This document shows positions 1 to 9,204 of a stretch of 57,652 nt of DNA, in pieces (position 1 is the stretch's first letter; every line of letters starts with the position of its first letter). The translations under genes and the position numbers were made by a program. The notes under the pieces were generated by a model. The model saw only the letters and a list, made by a program, of their open reading frames with translations, was not told the DNA's origin and made no database searches. Origin of the DNA: SAR202 cluster bacterium (lineage in GTDB: Bacteria > Chloroflexota > Dehalococcoidia > Lucifugimonadales > Lucifugimonadaceae); assembly GCA_008373165.1 (NCBI GenBank), contig RQOU01000055.1, positions 1-57,652 on the forward strand, read 5' to 3'.

Positions 1-313
1 ATGCATCGTTTATTTAATTTTGAGAACTTAAACCTTGATTCAAATACCTGTCAAGACTGATCCGATTGTACTGTCGCCCAGAATGTCCATTCACTTTGGA
101 TTGAATGCAAGTAACAGGCATATTGAAGCATTGAATCTTGGGAAATATTTGATATTTCCCTCGAGTCTCGTTTGATTCGTTGGTGTAAACCAGTTCGCGA
201 TACTCTTTGATGGCAATACCGCATTTTGTAAAAACAGTCTTGGGCACCAACGACTATTGTAGATTTCATTACGTGTGAATTGCACGTTTAAAAAGGCGAG
301 GAAAAATTATCGC

Positions 314-1678
314 ATGGCGACGATCACCGGGAATCGAATTTCGCTTAGTCCACGAGAAATGCCGTCTCGTTGGTATAACGTTGAGGCGGATTTACCATTT
401 AAAGTCCCGCCCATGATGTCACCTTCGGGTTATCCGGTGACTCGCAGGGATCTCGAGCCGCTATTTCCTCGACAGGTAATTGAACACGAGCTCAATTCCG
501 AGAGTCGCACATTTAACATTCCTAAGGAAGTTAGGCAGGCATATTTACATTGGCGTCCAACGCCAATGTTTCGAGCGCATGCATTGGAAAAGGAACTAGG
601 AACTCCCGCTAAATTATTCTATAAAGTCGAAGGTGGAAGTCCGAGTGGTTCTTACGAGTCAAACACTGCTATACCTCAAGCTTTTTATACGAAAAAAGTT
701 GGTGCTAAGGGTATTGTCTCTGGAGGAGCGGGGGGAGTTTGGATCAGCGCAATGGGACATGCTGCCTCGTTGTTTGGCTTGACGAGTCGTATTTACAGCG
801 TGCGCAAGGTAAATTCTGAAGATGCTTGGGGAGATGCCTACGGTCGGGTGTGGGGAGTGGATGTTCAGCCAAGTCCATCTGAAAACACACGATTTGGCAA
901 ACTCGAGTTTAAGAAAAAAGGATCTGATTCAGGTTCGATAGCTACAGCACTTGCTGAAGCTTATGAAGAAGCCACCCTGAACCCCGACGTAAAATTCGCG
1001 ATCCCTACTCTTATGGGTAGCACACTCATTCACCAGACGGTGGTGGGTCTCGAGGCTCAACGTCAGCTTGCCGCAATAGATAAAACACCCGATTATGTAA
1101 TTGGCTCTATCGGCGCAGGTTCCCATTTTGGGGGTCTTATCGCTCCATTCGTCCCAACTCGCTTACAAGGCAGAGATACGCGATTTGTTGCAGTCGAAGA
1201 AGTGTCGACGCCAAGCCTTACGCGTGGTGTTTACGCTGAAGAATCGGCAGACGCCGCTGGTCTCATGCCCCAAGTGCCCATGTATACATTGGGCCGTGAG
1301 TATTCGCCACCGGGAGTGCTGGCCGGCGCCATGCGGTATCACGGAGTGGCGCCGATTGTTTCGGCACTATACAAAGAACAGCACATAAATGCTGTAGCTC
1401 ACGGGCAAATAGAATCATATAGCGCGGGACTAATGTTCACGCGTTCAGAGGGAATTGTCCTGTCACCCCATGCGATGTACACAGTCAAGGAAGTAATAGA
1501 GCAAGCTCTTCGTTCGAAACTTTCTGGCCGTGAAGAAACGATCTTATTCACTGTGACGCCATCGGTAACTTCCGAGTCGACTCCATATGATTTATTACTC
1601 GACGGTGTGCTTAATGACGAACGACCGGAAGAGGCTTCGTTGAAGAAATCGCTGGCAAGATTCATCGGCCGAAACTAA
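314..1678 (+). CDS. TrpB2-like (tryptophan synthase beta-like, PLP fold type II) protein, catalytic residues apparently lost
   Basis: Overall TrpB2-like pattern (RPTPMFRAHALEKELGTPAKLFYKVEGGSPSGSYESNTAIPQAFY; PSPSENTRFG; HQTVVGLEAQ; GSHFGG). ATG at 314 preferred over GTG at 275; AGGA-like RBS upstream. Confidence 0.85.
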   Translation: MATITGNRISLSPREMPSRWYNVEADLPFKVPPMMSPSGYPVTRRDLEPLFPRQVIEHELNSESRTFNIPKEVRQAYLHWRPTPMFRAHALEKELGTPAKLFYKVEGGSPSGSYESNTAIPQAFYTKKVGAKGIVSGGAGGVWISAMGHAASLFGLTSRIYSVRKVNSEDAWGDAYGRVWGVDVQPSPSENTRFGKLEFKKKGSDSGSIATALAEAYEEATLNPDVKFAIPTLMGSTLIHQTVVGLEAQRQLAAIDKTPDYVIGSIGAGSHFGGLIAPFVPTRLQGRDTRFVAVEEVSTPSLTRGVYAEESADAAGLMPQVPMYTLGREYSPPGVLAGAMRYHGVAPIVSALYKEQHINAVAHGQIESYSAGLMFTRSEGIVLSPHAMYTVKEVIEQALRSKLSGREETILFTVTPSVTSESTPYDLLLDGVLNDERPEEASLKKSLARFIGRN

Positions 1679-1847
1679 TTCACTGAGGATTTTGCGTTTC
1701 GAATTTTGATCTTCGATGCTAAAGTTCGACATGTATTCATGTTATTTGTCGGTTTTGCGTGATAGTTTTTCAGTTGAAGCGAATCTGCAATGACACTGTG
1801 GATAATATGCGCAAGTTTGTAATTACAGAACCCGGAGGCAATTACGG

Positions 1848-2846
1848 ATGGAAATCTCTAAAGAGAAACTGGAGTGGATGTATACCACCATGTACAGAAT
1901 CCGTCGCTTCGAGGAGACGATGCTGGAGCAAACTTTCAAGGGGAACTCCATGGGTGTGACTCACCCTTCAGACGGCCAGGAAGCACCACCAACCGGAGTT
2001 TGTGCTCATCTCACGGATAAAGACTGGATTGGCTCGACTCATCGAGGTCATGGTCACTGTATAGCCAAGGGTTTAGATACTCACGCTATGATGGCAGAGA
2101 TTATGGGTAGGGCTACAGGGCAATGTGGAGGTAAGGGCGGTTCCATGCACATTGCAGATTTTTCAAAGGGCATGCTCGGTGCTAACGCGATAGTGGGAGC
2201 TTCTATTCCCCTTGCCGTTGGAGCCGCGCTGACTGCGAAGTACAAAGGCATAGAAAATGAGTCGGTTGGTGTCTCGTTCTTCGGTGATGGTGCTTCTTCA
2301 CAGGGAGTTCTGCACGAATCGATGAATCTTGCATCGGTATGGAAATTGCCAGTTATATTTGCATGTGAAAACAATGGATATGCAGAAGCGACTCCCGCTT
2401 GGTACTCAGTGTCTGCGGAGGATATAGCATCGCGGGCGGATGGTTACGGGATGCCTGGAGTTGTCGTAGACGGGATGGACGTTTTCGAAGTTTATGAAGC
2501 TGCGGGTGAAGCGATTGCGCGTGCCAGAGCCGGGGAAGGTCCCACGTTCCTGGAATTAAAGACATATCGCTATCATGGACACTTTCATGCTGATGATCCT
2601 AAGAAATATCGTAAGCCGGATGAAGAAGAGCATTATCACGAACGTGATGCCCTAAAAAACTTTGAAAAAAGAGTTACTGGTCAAAAATTGATGTCAGCAA
2701 AGAAATTAAAATCTATTCGTGATTCCATTGAGCAGGAGATGCTTGATGCCGTCGAGTTTGCCTTGGAGAGTCCTATGCCTGACGTGGAGGCGCTTTACAG
2801 TGATGTCTATGTAAATTACTCCAACCCTATTTTTGGTCTTAGATAA
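1848..2846 (+). CDS. TPP-dependent 2-oxoacid/acetoin dehydrogenase E1 component, alpha subunit
   Basis: GSTHRGHGHCIAKG, GGKGGSMHIAD, GDGASSQGVLHESMNLASVWKLPVIFACENN motifs of PdhA/AcoA family. Confidence 0.93.
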   Translation: MEISKEKLEWMYTTMYRIRRFEETMLEQTFKGNSMGVTHPSDGQEAPPTGVCAHLTDKDWIGSTHRGHGHCIAKGLDTHAMMAEIMGRATGQCGGKGGSMHIADFSKGMLGANAIVGASIPLAVGAALTAKYKGIENESVGVSFFGDGASSQGVLHESMNLASVWKLPVIFACENNGYAEATPAWYSVSAEDIASRADGYGMPGVVVDGMDVFEVYEAAGEAIARARAGEGPTFLELKTYRYHGHFHADDPKKYRKPDEEEHYHERDALKNFEKRVTGQKLMSAKKLKSIRDSIEQEMLDAVEFALESPMPDVEALYSDVYVNYSNPIFGLR

Positions 2847-2897
2847 CCACTATTTTGGTAATCAATACAATCAATTTATTCGTAATGCAAGAGAACA

Positions 2898-3968
2898 ATG
2901 ACCACACACAATAAAATCGATCCTCTAGGCCCTGGTTATGAAGGAGTAGCTGGTAAAGAGCTGCGGTTTAGAGATGTATTCAGAGATACTTTGCGTGCCG
3001 AGATGAATCGCGATCAGGACGTCTTTTTGATGGGAGAAGATATATCAGGAGGATTTGATCGTGACACGAAAGAACCGTTGGACGCCTGGGGAGGTCCTTT
3101 TGCTGCGACGAAAGGATTGGTACAGGAATTTGGACCAGAACGCATCAGGGATGCTCCGATTTCTGAGGCAGGGTTTGTTGGTGCAGCAGTAGGCGCTGCT
3201 TTGACAGGGTTACGACCGGTTGTTGACCTTATGTATTTTGATTTCGTGACCGTTGCTTATGACCAGTTACTGTCGAATGCAGCCAAGAGTCGTTACATGT
3301 TTGGTGGCCAAACACGGGTGCCGATGACGCTATTTGCAAGATCAGGCGCTGGAACCGGTCACGCTGCTCAGCACTCGGAAAGTTTTTACTCGATGCTTGC
3401 ACACATACCTGGTCTGAAAGTCGTCGTTCCATCAGATCCCTACTCAGTGAAAGGGCTTTTGGCTGCAGCCATTCGTGATGATGATCCTGTATTTCTTGTA
3501 AACGATAAGAAACTTATTAATCTCACGGGATTTGTACCAGATGAAGATTATGTTATAGAGCTAGGGAAAGGACGTTACATGCAGCGTGGTGATGACGTTA
3601 CCTTGGTAGGGATGTCATATACGTCTGTAGTTTGTGAACAAGCTGCTGTGCAGTTGGCTGATGCGGGAATTAATGCTGAGGTGATTGACATGATGTCGCT
3701 TTCTCCATTTGACGAAGATATCCTGCTCGAGTCGGTTCAAAAAACAAATAACGTGGTGATTGTCGATGAAGATACCCCGCGAGCTTCCATGGCCTCAGAA
3801 TTCGCGGCTGTCATTGCTGACAAAGCATTCGATCACCTGGATGCGCCGGTTAAACGTGTGACTGGACCACACTCTCCAGTTCCTTACAACAAGGGACTGG
3901 AAAACGCCTTTATGCCGCAGCCTGAAGATGTAGTAGGTACCGTTCGAAATATGTTGGGACGCGACTAA
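2898..3968 (+). CDS. 2-oxoacid/acetoin dehydrogenase E1 component, beta subunit
   Basis: FLMGEDISGGFDRDT, PISEAGFVGAAVGAALTGLRPVVDLMYFDF, QHSESFYSMLAHIPGLKVVVPSDPY of PdhB/AcoB family; adjacent to E1 alpha. Confidence 0.93.
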   Translation: MTTHNKIDPLGPGYEGVAGKELRFRDVFRDTLRAEMNRDQDVFLMGEDISGGFDRDTKEPLDAWGGPFAATKGLVQEFGPERIRDAPISEAGFVGAAVGAALTGLRPVVDLMYFDFVTVAYDQLLSNAAKSRYMFGGQTRVPMTLFARSGAGTGHAAQHSESFYSMLAHIPGLKVVVPSDPYSVKGLLAAAIRDDDPVFLVNDKKLINLTGFVPDEDYVIELGKGRYMQRGDDVTLVGMSYTSVVCEQAAVQLADAGINAEVIDMMSLSPFDEDILLESVQKTNNVVIVDEDTPRASMASEFAAVIADKAFDHLDAPVKRVTGPHSPVPYNKGLENAFMPQPEDVVGTVRNMLGRD

Positions 3969-4855
3969 CCAACTGGCATTTTGCGTTGAGTGATTTTGCG
4001 TCCAATTCTTGCCATTTCTTCCCCGCCTGCAAAAATGTGTGTCCCTAAATCCATCAGTTTTCGTACTTTCTGCTCTTCAGTCATGCTTGGGTCATTCCAG
4101 GAACAAAGAAACTTCAGGTTGTTAGCATCACAGGCAGCCTTGATACGTTCCCTAACTAGATTCATTTCTTCGATGTACGGCGGGCCATTTGCGTTGGTGA
4201 ATCCAAATGACATGCCCATGTCACTCGGTCCCCATTCTGCGAAAGCAAGACCGGGCACACGGCATATATCATCTGCATTTGCAGCGGATTCTTGATTTTC
4301 CAGTTTTACACCCAGAAATAATTCTCCATTGGGATTTAGAGGCCAAGGATCTGCGATGTTGACATATTCTTGAGCGTCAATACCCCAGATTTCGGAAGGT
4401 TTTACTTGTCCTCCGGCTCCTCTCTGTCCTTCTCCAAGGCCTTCTCGACCTGACTTTTGAAATGGGTACCTGCACTCTTCGATAAAAGCGCGAACCGCGT
4501 CAGCCTGTCGTGCATGTGTGAGCAATATTCCGTGAACTCCAGCTGATAGTAGCTGTCTTATTTGCCAAGCGTTAGCTCTGACCTCTGAAGCTGTTCGTCC
4601 ATTTGCGGGCAGTGTAGCGATGATCGCAGGTGTTCGATGCCCTGCTTTGGTCGGCCCGTTATCAACTAAACCTTTCATAAAAGAGATCAATCCAGCAACG
4701 TTGAAAGCACCGTGCTCAAATTCTGGAATCAAGAAGTCTGCCCACGTGCTGGCTTGCTTTAATCCGTTTTCGTAAGTCAAATCACCGGCGCTGGTGTAAT
4801 AAATTGGCTCTTTGGATTCAATGAGTTCGATTACCCTGTTTATTCTTTTAGGCAT
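3965..4855 (-). CDS. HpcH/HpaI aldolase/citrate lyase family protein
   Basis: FLIPEFEHGAF, GVHGILLTHA, KLENQE, AEWGPSDMGMSFG motifs; convergent 4-bp overlap with upstream gene. Confidence 0.8.
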   Translation of the reverse strand: MPKRINRVIELIESKEPIYYTSAGDLTYENGLKQASTWADFLIPEFEHGAFNVAGLISFMKGLVDNGPTKAGHRTPAIIATLPANGRTASEVRANAWQIRQLLSAGVHGILLTHARQADAVRAFIEECRYPFQKSGREGLGEGQRGAGGQVKPSEIWGIDAQEYVNIADPWPLNPNGELFLGVKLENQESAANADDICRVPGLAFAEWGPSDMGMSFGFTNANGPPYIEEMNLVRERIKAACDANNLKFLCSWNDPSMTEEQKVRKLMDLGTHIFAGGEEMARIGRKITQRKMPVG

Positions 4856-5055
4856 CTTTTGATTTAGTCCTCAGTTTTAGCTTTAGCGAATGTTTGGGTT
4901 TAGTTTTTTGTTCGAGTAGAAATTGTTCTACTTGTGTATGTGCGATCTTAGTCCTAAAACTGGGTTTTGATAGTCCTTGAAATATCTGAATTTTCGTATA
5001 TTGATTACCGACAGAAATGAGTATGGATCAGCGTTGCGCTGTTAGTTGAGGTTGA

Positions 5056-5484
5056 ATGTTGAATAAATCATCTTTAGAAGCTGTGGCATCATTTGAACGA
5101 TGGGCTGCAGCCTTCAACGCACGCGATGCTGACGCTATGATCGAGGAAATGCATTTTCCGCATATACGCCTGGCTGGTAACGAGTTCCAGACATGGGTGA
5201 CGGCCGAAGATTTTCGTGATCCACAAGACCAGATGACAAATATGCTACTGGATGAAGGTTGGTGCGTTACTGTTACGAAGTCTATAGCGGCTGTTCAGTC
5301 GAGCGATCAAAAAGTGCATCTGGTAATTCGCCAGTCTAGGCAACGCAAAGATGGAACTGAGTACAACGGTTTCGACACGTTATGGGTTTTCACGAAAATC
5401 AACGGTAAATGGGGAGTCCAGTTTCGTTCATCTTTTTTAGCGAACGCTGTTCATGGAGTCGGCGCAAGCCGGCCTCAATTTTAG
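5056..5484 (+). CDS. NTF2-like / SnoaL-type small protein
   Basis: 142 aa; FERWAAAFNARDADAMIEEMHFPHIRLAG and C-terminal W-F-T-K-I-N-G-K-W pattern typical of NTF2-like fold. Confidence 0.6.
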   Translation: MLNKSSLEAVASFERWAAAFNARDADAMIEEMHFPHIRLAGNEFQTWVTAEDFRDPQDQMTNMLLDEGWCVTVTKSIAAVQSSDQKVHLVIRQSRQRKDGTEYNGFDTLWVFTKINGKWGVQFRSSFLANAVHGVGASRPQF

Positions 5485-5488
5485 CCAG

Positions 5489-6037
5489 TTACGAGAATTT
5501 AGAACTGTACAAACCACGTATGTAGGCTATATGTCCCGTGTGTTGTCCGTTTTCCACTGGGAGGCGACCTAACACCCAGAGTAAAGTGGGAGCTCGGTCG
5601 GGCGCATGCGACCATATTTCAGGGTGTTTGATAGTCAGCATTCGAGTAGATATCTGTTTGATAGAAGGTATTAAAAGATTCCTGGCAACTTGCCAGTATT
5701 CGGTGACTTCTCCTACTTCAAGATCAGGAAAATTTCTGACTTGATCAATCGAATCTCCTGCACCAGTTCGTTTAGCATCGATTCCTAGTCGGTTGGACCA
5801 ACCACCTTCGATCCACGCACTTTCTCCACCTCCTCTTAGATACCAGCCCCACATGTCTTCCATTCTTCCGATGTGCCAAAGTATCCATAATATGTGGTTT
5901 GACTCGGGCGTAGGCATCCAACGTGCCTCTTCCATACTAAGTCCTTCAATGGCTTTCAATAATTGATTACCGTAGTCGTTTATTGATTGGAGAGACACAT
6001 CTCGATGATCCGGGTGGCTCAAGACGTGCTCTGGCAT
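5489..6037 (-). CDS. DinB superfamily protein
   Basis: ILWHIGRMEDMW and GQHTGHIAYIRGL histidine motifs of DinB-like proteins. Confidence 0.75.
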   Translation of the reverse strand: MPEHVLSHPDHRDVSLQSINDYGNQLLKAIEGLSMEEARWMPTPESNHILWILWHIGRMEDMWGWYLRGGGESAWIEGGWSNRLGIDAKRTGAGDSIDQVRNFPDLEVGEVTEYWQVARNLLIPSIKQISTRMLTIKHPEIWSHAPDRAPTLLWVLGRLPVENGQHTGHIAYIRGLYSSKFS

Positions 6038-6384
6038 ATCACGGCATTATCGTTTTCTGAAAGTTGCAAAAGCTTTTCGAAAGGGTATATGCCGGAATCG
6101 TGTCCGTCGGTCCATAAGAACTGTAATGCATATTTCCCCACTTTGAGATATTCGACAGCGATTATGTCTTCAGGAACTGATGCAACGTTGAGTATTGGTC
6201 GTCCGGTCATTTCTTCGACGCACGCGGCACAAGCACACTGCAAGCGTAGATATCTATACGGGTATGTGCATGTCTGGTTGTTGTCCCAGGCTATCTGCAC
6301 TCCTACACCAGTCATTTCGATTTGTGCTGGGACAGTCATTGTTACTTTTCTGTTCCTCGGGATCCTGCGTTTTTGTAAGATCAC
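6019..6384 (-). CDS. DUF971 (gamma-butyrobetaine hydroxylase-like N-terminal) domain protein
   Basis: YRYLRLQCACAACVEEMTGRPIL ... VGKYALQFLWTDGHDSGIYPFEKL; overlaps the start of the DinB gene. Start may be internal (MTVPAQIEM). Confidence 0.8.
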   Translation of the reverse strand: MILQKRRIPRNRKVTMTVPAQIEMTGVGVQIAWDNNQTCTYPYRYLRLQCACAACVEEMTGRPILNVASVPEDIIAVEYLKVGKYALQFLWTDGHDSGIYPFEKLLQLSENDNAVICQSTS

Positions 6385-6526
6385 TGAAATAATGTTTTTT
6401 GTTGATAGCAGCTTAATCTGGGTAGATGAACTTCTTTGAAGTAAACTTCAGGATTATTGATCTTTTTTCGATGATTTATCTAGATTCATGGTTAGTGTAG
6501 AAATTAATGTAGGGGATTAACGCCAA

Positions 6527-7588
6527 ATGGCAAACGAAACGATAAAAGTAGGTTTTGTAGGGGCTGGTGCCAATACGGCCCTACGTCACATTCCAGGGCT
6601 CAGGGCGCAACAAGGTGTTGAATTATCCGGCGTTGCCAATCGAACTATTGAGTCTAGTCAGACAGCGGTTGATAAATTTGAACTGGGAGAGGCGTACCCG
6701 ACTTGGCTGCACTTGATCGAAGACCCAGAAATCGATGCGGTATGTATCGGTACTTGGCCATACATGCACTCCACAATCACGTTAGCAGCGCTTGATAACG
6801 GTAAGCATGTGTTGTGTGAAGCGCGAATGGCGATGAATAGTTTGGAAGCTCGTGATATGTACGCAGCATCGGTTGCTAATCCCGACCTGATTACTCAAAT
6901 TGTACCGCCTCCACATCTCATGTCTTGTGAAAAGCATTTGATGGATTTAATCGCAGACGGATTCATAGGTGAAGTGGTGAATGTGAATATTCGGGTTACA
7001 GATGGCAGTTCGTACCCGGATTCTGATACAGAAGCACACTGGCGACAAATGCGAGAGTTATCGGGTAATAACGTTATGACTACTGGCATATGGTACGAGA
7101 ATTTGATGCGGTTAGTCGGTACCGCTAGTTCAGTTTCTGCGAACGCCCAAATCGTTGTTCCTCATCGTCGGGGTTGGGACGGTAATCGTTATCCCATGAC
7201 CATTCCGGATCAGCTTGATGTGATCTACTCACTTGCTGGAGGTGGTTCAGTCAACATGACTGTCACAACGGTTTCCGGATCATTTGCACCACCGACAGAG
7301 ATATGGATATTTGGTACAGAAGGTACCTTAAGGATTGAAGTTGGTGGCCTGGATGTAGATCCTAAAGTTACCGGGGCACGCAAGGGTGACCAGGTTATGT
7401 CCGAAATTGTCGTGCCGAATGAAAAGCGTGGTAGCTGGCGGGTTGAGGAAGAATTTATTAACGCTATCCGGGGAATCGAACCAGTAACTCGGTCGAATTT
7501 CACGGATGCGGTCAAGTACATGGAATTCACCGACGCTGTTCAACAGTCATGGCAGACTGGAAAACGGGTGTACTTACCCGGCCTGTGA
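6527..7588 (+). CDS. Gfo/Idh/MocA family oxidoreductase
   Basis: GFVGAGANTALRHIPGL Rossmann motif, EDPEIDAVCIGTWPYMHSTITLAALDNGKHVLCEARMAM. Confidence 0.88.
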   Translation: MANETIKVGFVGAGANTALRHIPGLRAQQGVELSGVANRTIESSQTAVDKFELGEAYPTWLHLIEDPEIDAVCIGTWPYMHSTITLAALDNGKHVLCEARMAMNSLEARDMYAASVANPDLITQIVPPPHLMSCEKHLMDLIADGFIGEVVNVNIRVTDGSSYPDSDTEAHWRQMRELSGNNVMTTGIWYENLMRLVGTASSVSANAQIVVPHRRGWDGNRYPMTIPDQLDVIYSLAGGGSVNMTVTTVSGSFAPPTEIWIFGTEGTLRIEVGGLDVDPKVTGARKGDQVMSEIVVPNEKRGSWRVEEEFINAIRGIEPVTRSNFTDAVKYMEFTDAVQQSWQTGKRVYLPGL

Positions 7589-7727
7589 TTACTGAAATTT
7601 CGACTGTCTTTAGTGAGGCCACTTTAATGTCGAAATTAGGGGGTCTCATCTCTGACTACATTGTCTAGGACTTTCACATAGATAATATTGAGTAAGTGTT
7701 AAAAAATAATGGGATAGGAGTTCGCTG

Positions 7728-8510
7728 TTGATACAAGGAGTTGCGAGAATTGACTTCAATGCAGATATTGGCGAGTCATTCGCAGGGTATGAGCTTGGTC
7801 TTGACGAAGAAATTGTCAAGTACATTACCTCTGCGAACATAGCTACTGGATTTCATGCAGGAGATCCTGATTGGATGGCTCGGACTGTTGCGCTTGCTGT
7901 CGATCATCAAGTTGGAATCGGTGCTCACCCGGCTTATCCAGATCTTGCAGGGTTCGGCCGAAGAAATATGGACCTGACTCCAGTTGAAGTTCGTAATGCA
8001 GTGACTTACCAAGTTGGTGCTCTGTCTGCATTCGCTCCAGGGCGAAAAATGCAACATGTGAAACCGCATGGAGCCCTGTATAACACGGCAGTTAAAGACC
8101 CTGAAGTTGCGTCTTCAGTAGTGTCTGCGATCAAGGAGTTCGATCCTGAATTAATTCATGTGGTTCTTGCTGGATCTCGGTGGGAATCCATTGCTCGAGA
8201 CGAGGGAGTCCGAGTCGCCAGGGAATGCTACGCTGACCGGGCTGTGACGGCACAAGGGACCCTTGTGCCTCGGTCCGAGCCCGGAGCCGTCGTCCACGAA
8301 ACGGACCAGATTGTAGAGCGTTCGATAAAGCTCGCAACCCAAGGGAAGGTTATAGCTGTTGACGGCACTGAGATCGATTTTTCTGCTGATTCAATATGTT
8401 TGCATGGGGACACTCCTGGTGCCGTAGAAACAGCTGCTGCGGTTCGCGGAGCACTTGAAGATGCGGGGGTTAAAATCACTCCTATGGCCAAGCTGGTTTC
8501 CGGTGTCTAG
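7728..8510 (+). CDS. pxpA: LamB/YcsF family, 5-oxoprolinase subunit A-like
   Basis: IDFNADIGESFAGYELGLDEEIVKYITSANIATGFHAGDP, GAHPAYPDLAGFGRR, VKPHGALYN motifs; TTG start. Confidence 0.93.
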   Translation: MIQGVARIDFNADIGESFAGYELGLDEEIVKYITSANIATGFHAGDPDWMARTVALAVDHQVGIGAHPAYPDLAGFGRRNMDLTPVEVRNAVTYQVGALSAFAPGRKMQHVKPHGALYNTAVKDPEVASSVVSAIKEFDPELIHVVLAGSRWESIARDEGVRVARECYADRAVTAQGTLVPRSEPGAVVHETDQIVERSIKLATQGKVIAVDGTEIDFSADSICLHGDTPGAVETAAAVRGALEDAGVKITPMAKLVSGV

Positions 8511-9204
8511 GAAACTCAAGAGTGAACCTGAAGGTCAACGATTTCCTCGCGTGGTACCTGCTGGGGATTCTGCGATACTGATCGAACTGGGATCAGAAAT
8601 TGCCCCTGAAATTAGTGCCATGGTTTTTGCACTGACAGATCTTATTAAGGACGCTGGTTTGAATTCCGGTTTGGAGGTACTTCCTACTTATCGGTCCGTG
8701 CTTGTTTATTATGACCCGCTTGTTTGTAGCTACTCGGAAATGTTCGATGCTGTGAATGGCGCGGTTGAACGCTTGGTAGAACCTGTTAACGTGAACAGTT
8801 CGTTGAAAATTATTGAGATACCGGTTGTATATGGAGGCGATGATGGTCCGGATCTTGATTTCGTAGCGGATCACGCCGGGATCACTGAGGAGACCGTTAT
8901 CGAGCTTCATTCCGGGACTGACTATCGGGTGTATATGCTCGGATTCTCTCCAGGGTTTCCATATCTTGGAGGCCTGGATGAGCGAATTGCTGCACCGAGG
9001 CTCAAGACCCCTCGTGTTTTAGTTCCTGCTGGATCTGTAGGGATTGCAGAGTCACAAACAGGTGTGTACCCGAACGCGGGACCAGGTGGTTGGAGAATAA
9101 TAGGCAGAACTTCGGTTCCTCTTTTCGATGTAAATAGTTCCACTCCGTCTTTAATAACTCCTGCTACGAAGGTTCGATTTATACCGGTGGATCAGCATGA
9201 CTAA
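8503..9204 (+). CDS. pxpB: KipI / AHS1-domain protein, 5-oxoprolinase subunit B-like
   Basis: GDSAILIELG, GTDYRVYMLGFSPGFPYLGGLDERIAAPRLKTPRVLVPAGSVGIAESQTGVYP. ORF track start 8455; GTG at 8503 is in frame and overlaps less. Confidence 0.9.
   Translation: MSRKLKSEPEGQRFPRVVPAGDSAILIELGSEIAPEISAMVFALTDLIKDAGLNSGLEVLPTYRSVLVYYDPLVCSYSEMFDAVNGAVERLVEPVNVNSSLKIIEIPVVYGGDDGPDLDFVADHAGITEETVIELHSGTDYRVYMLGFSPGFPYLGGLDERIAAPRLKTPRVLVPAGSVGIAESQTGVYPNAGPGGWRIIGRTSVPLFDVNSSTPSLITPATKVRFIPVDQHD

Noticed and set aside
14-285. Overlapping small - strand ORFs at the left edge
   Set aside because: No recognisable domain, mutually overlapping frames, and likely upstream non-coding sequence of the TrpB-like gene.
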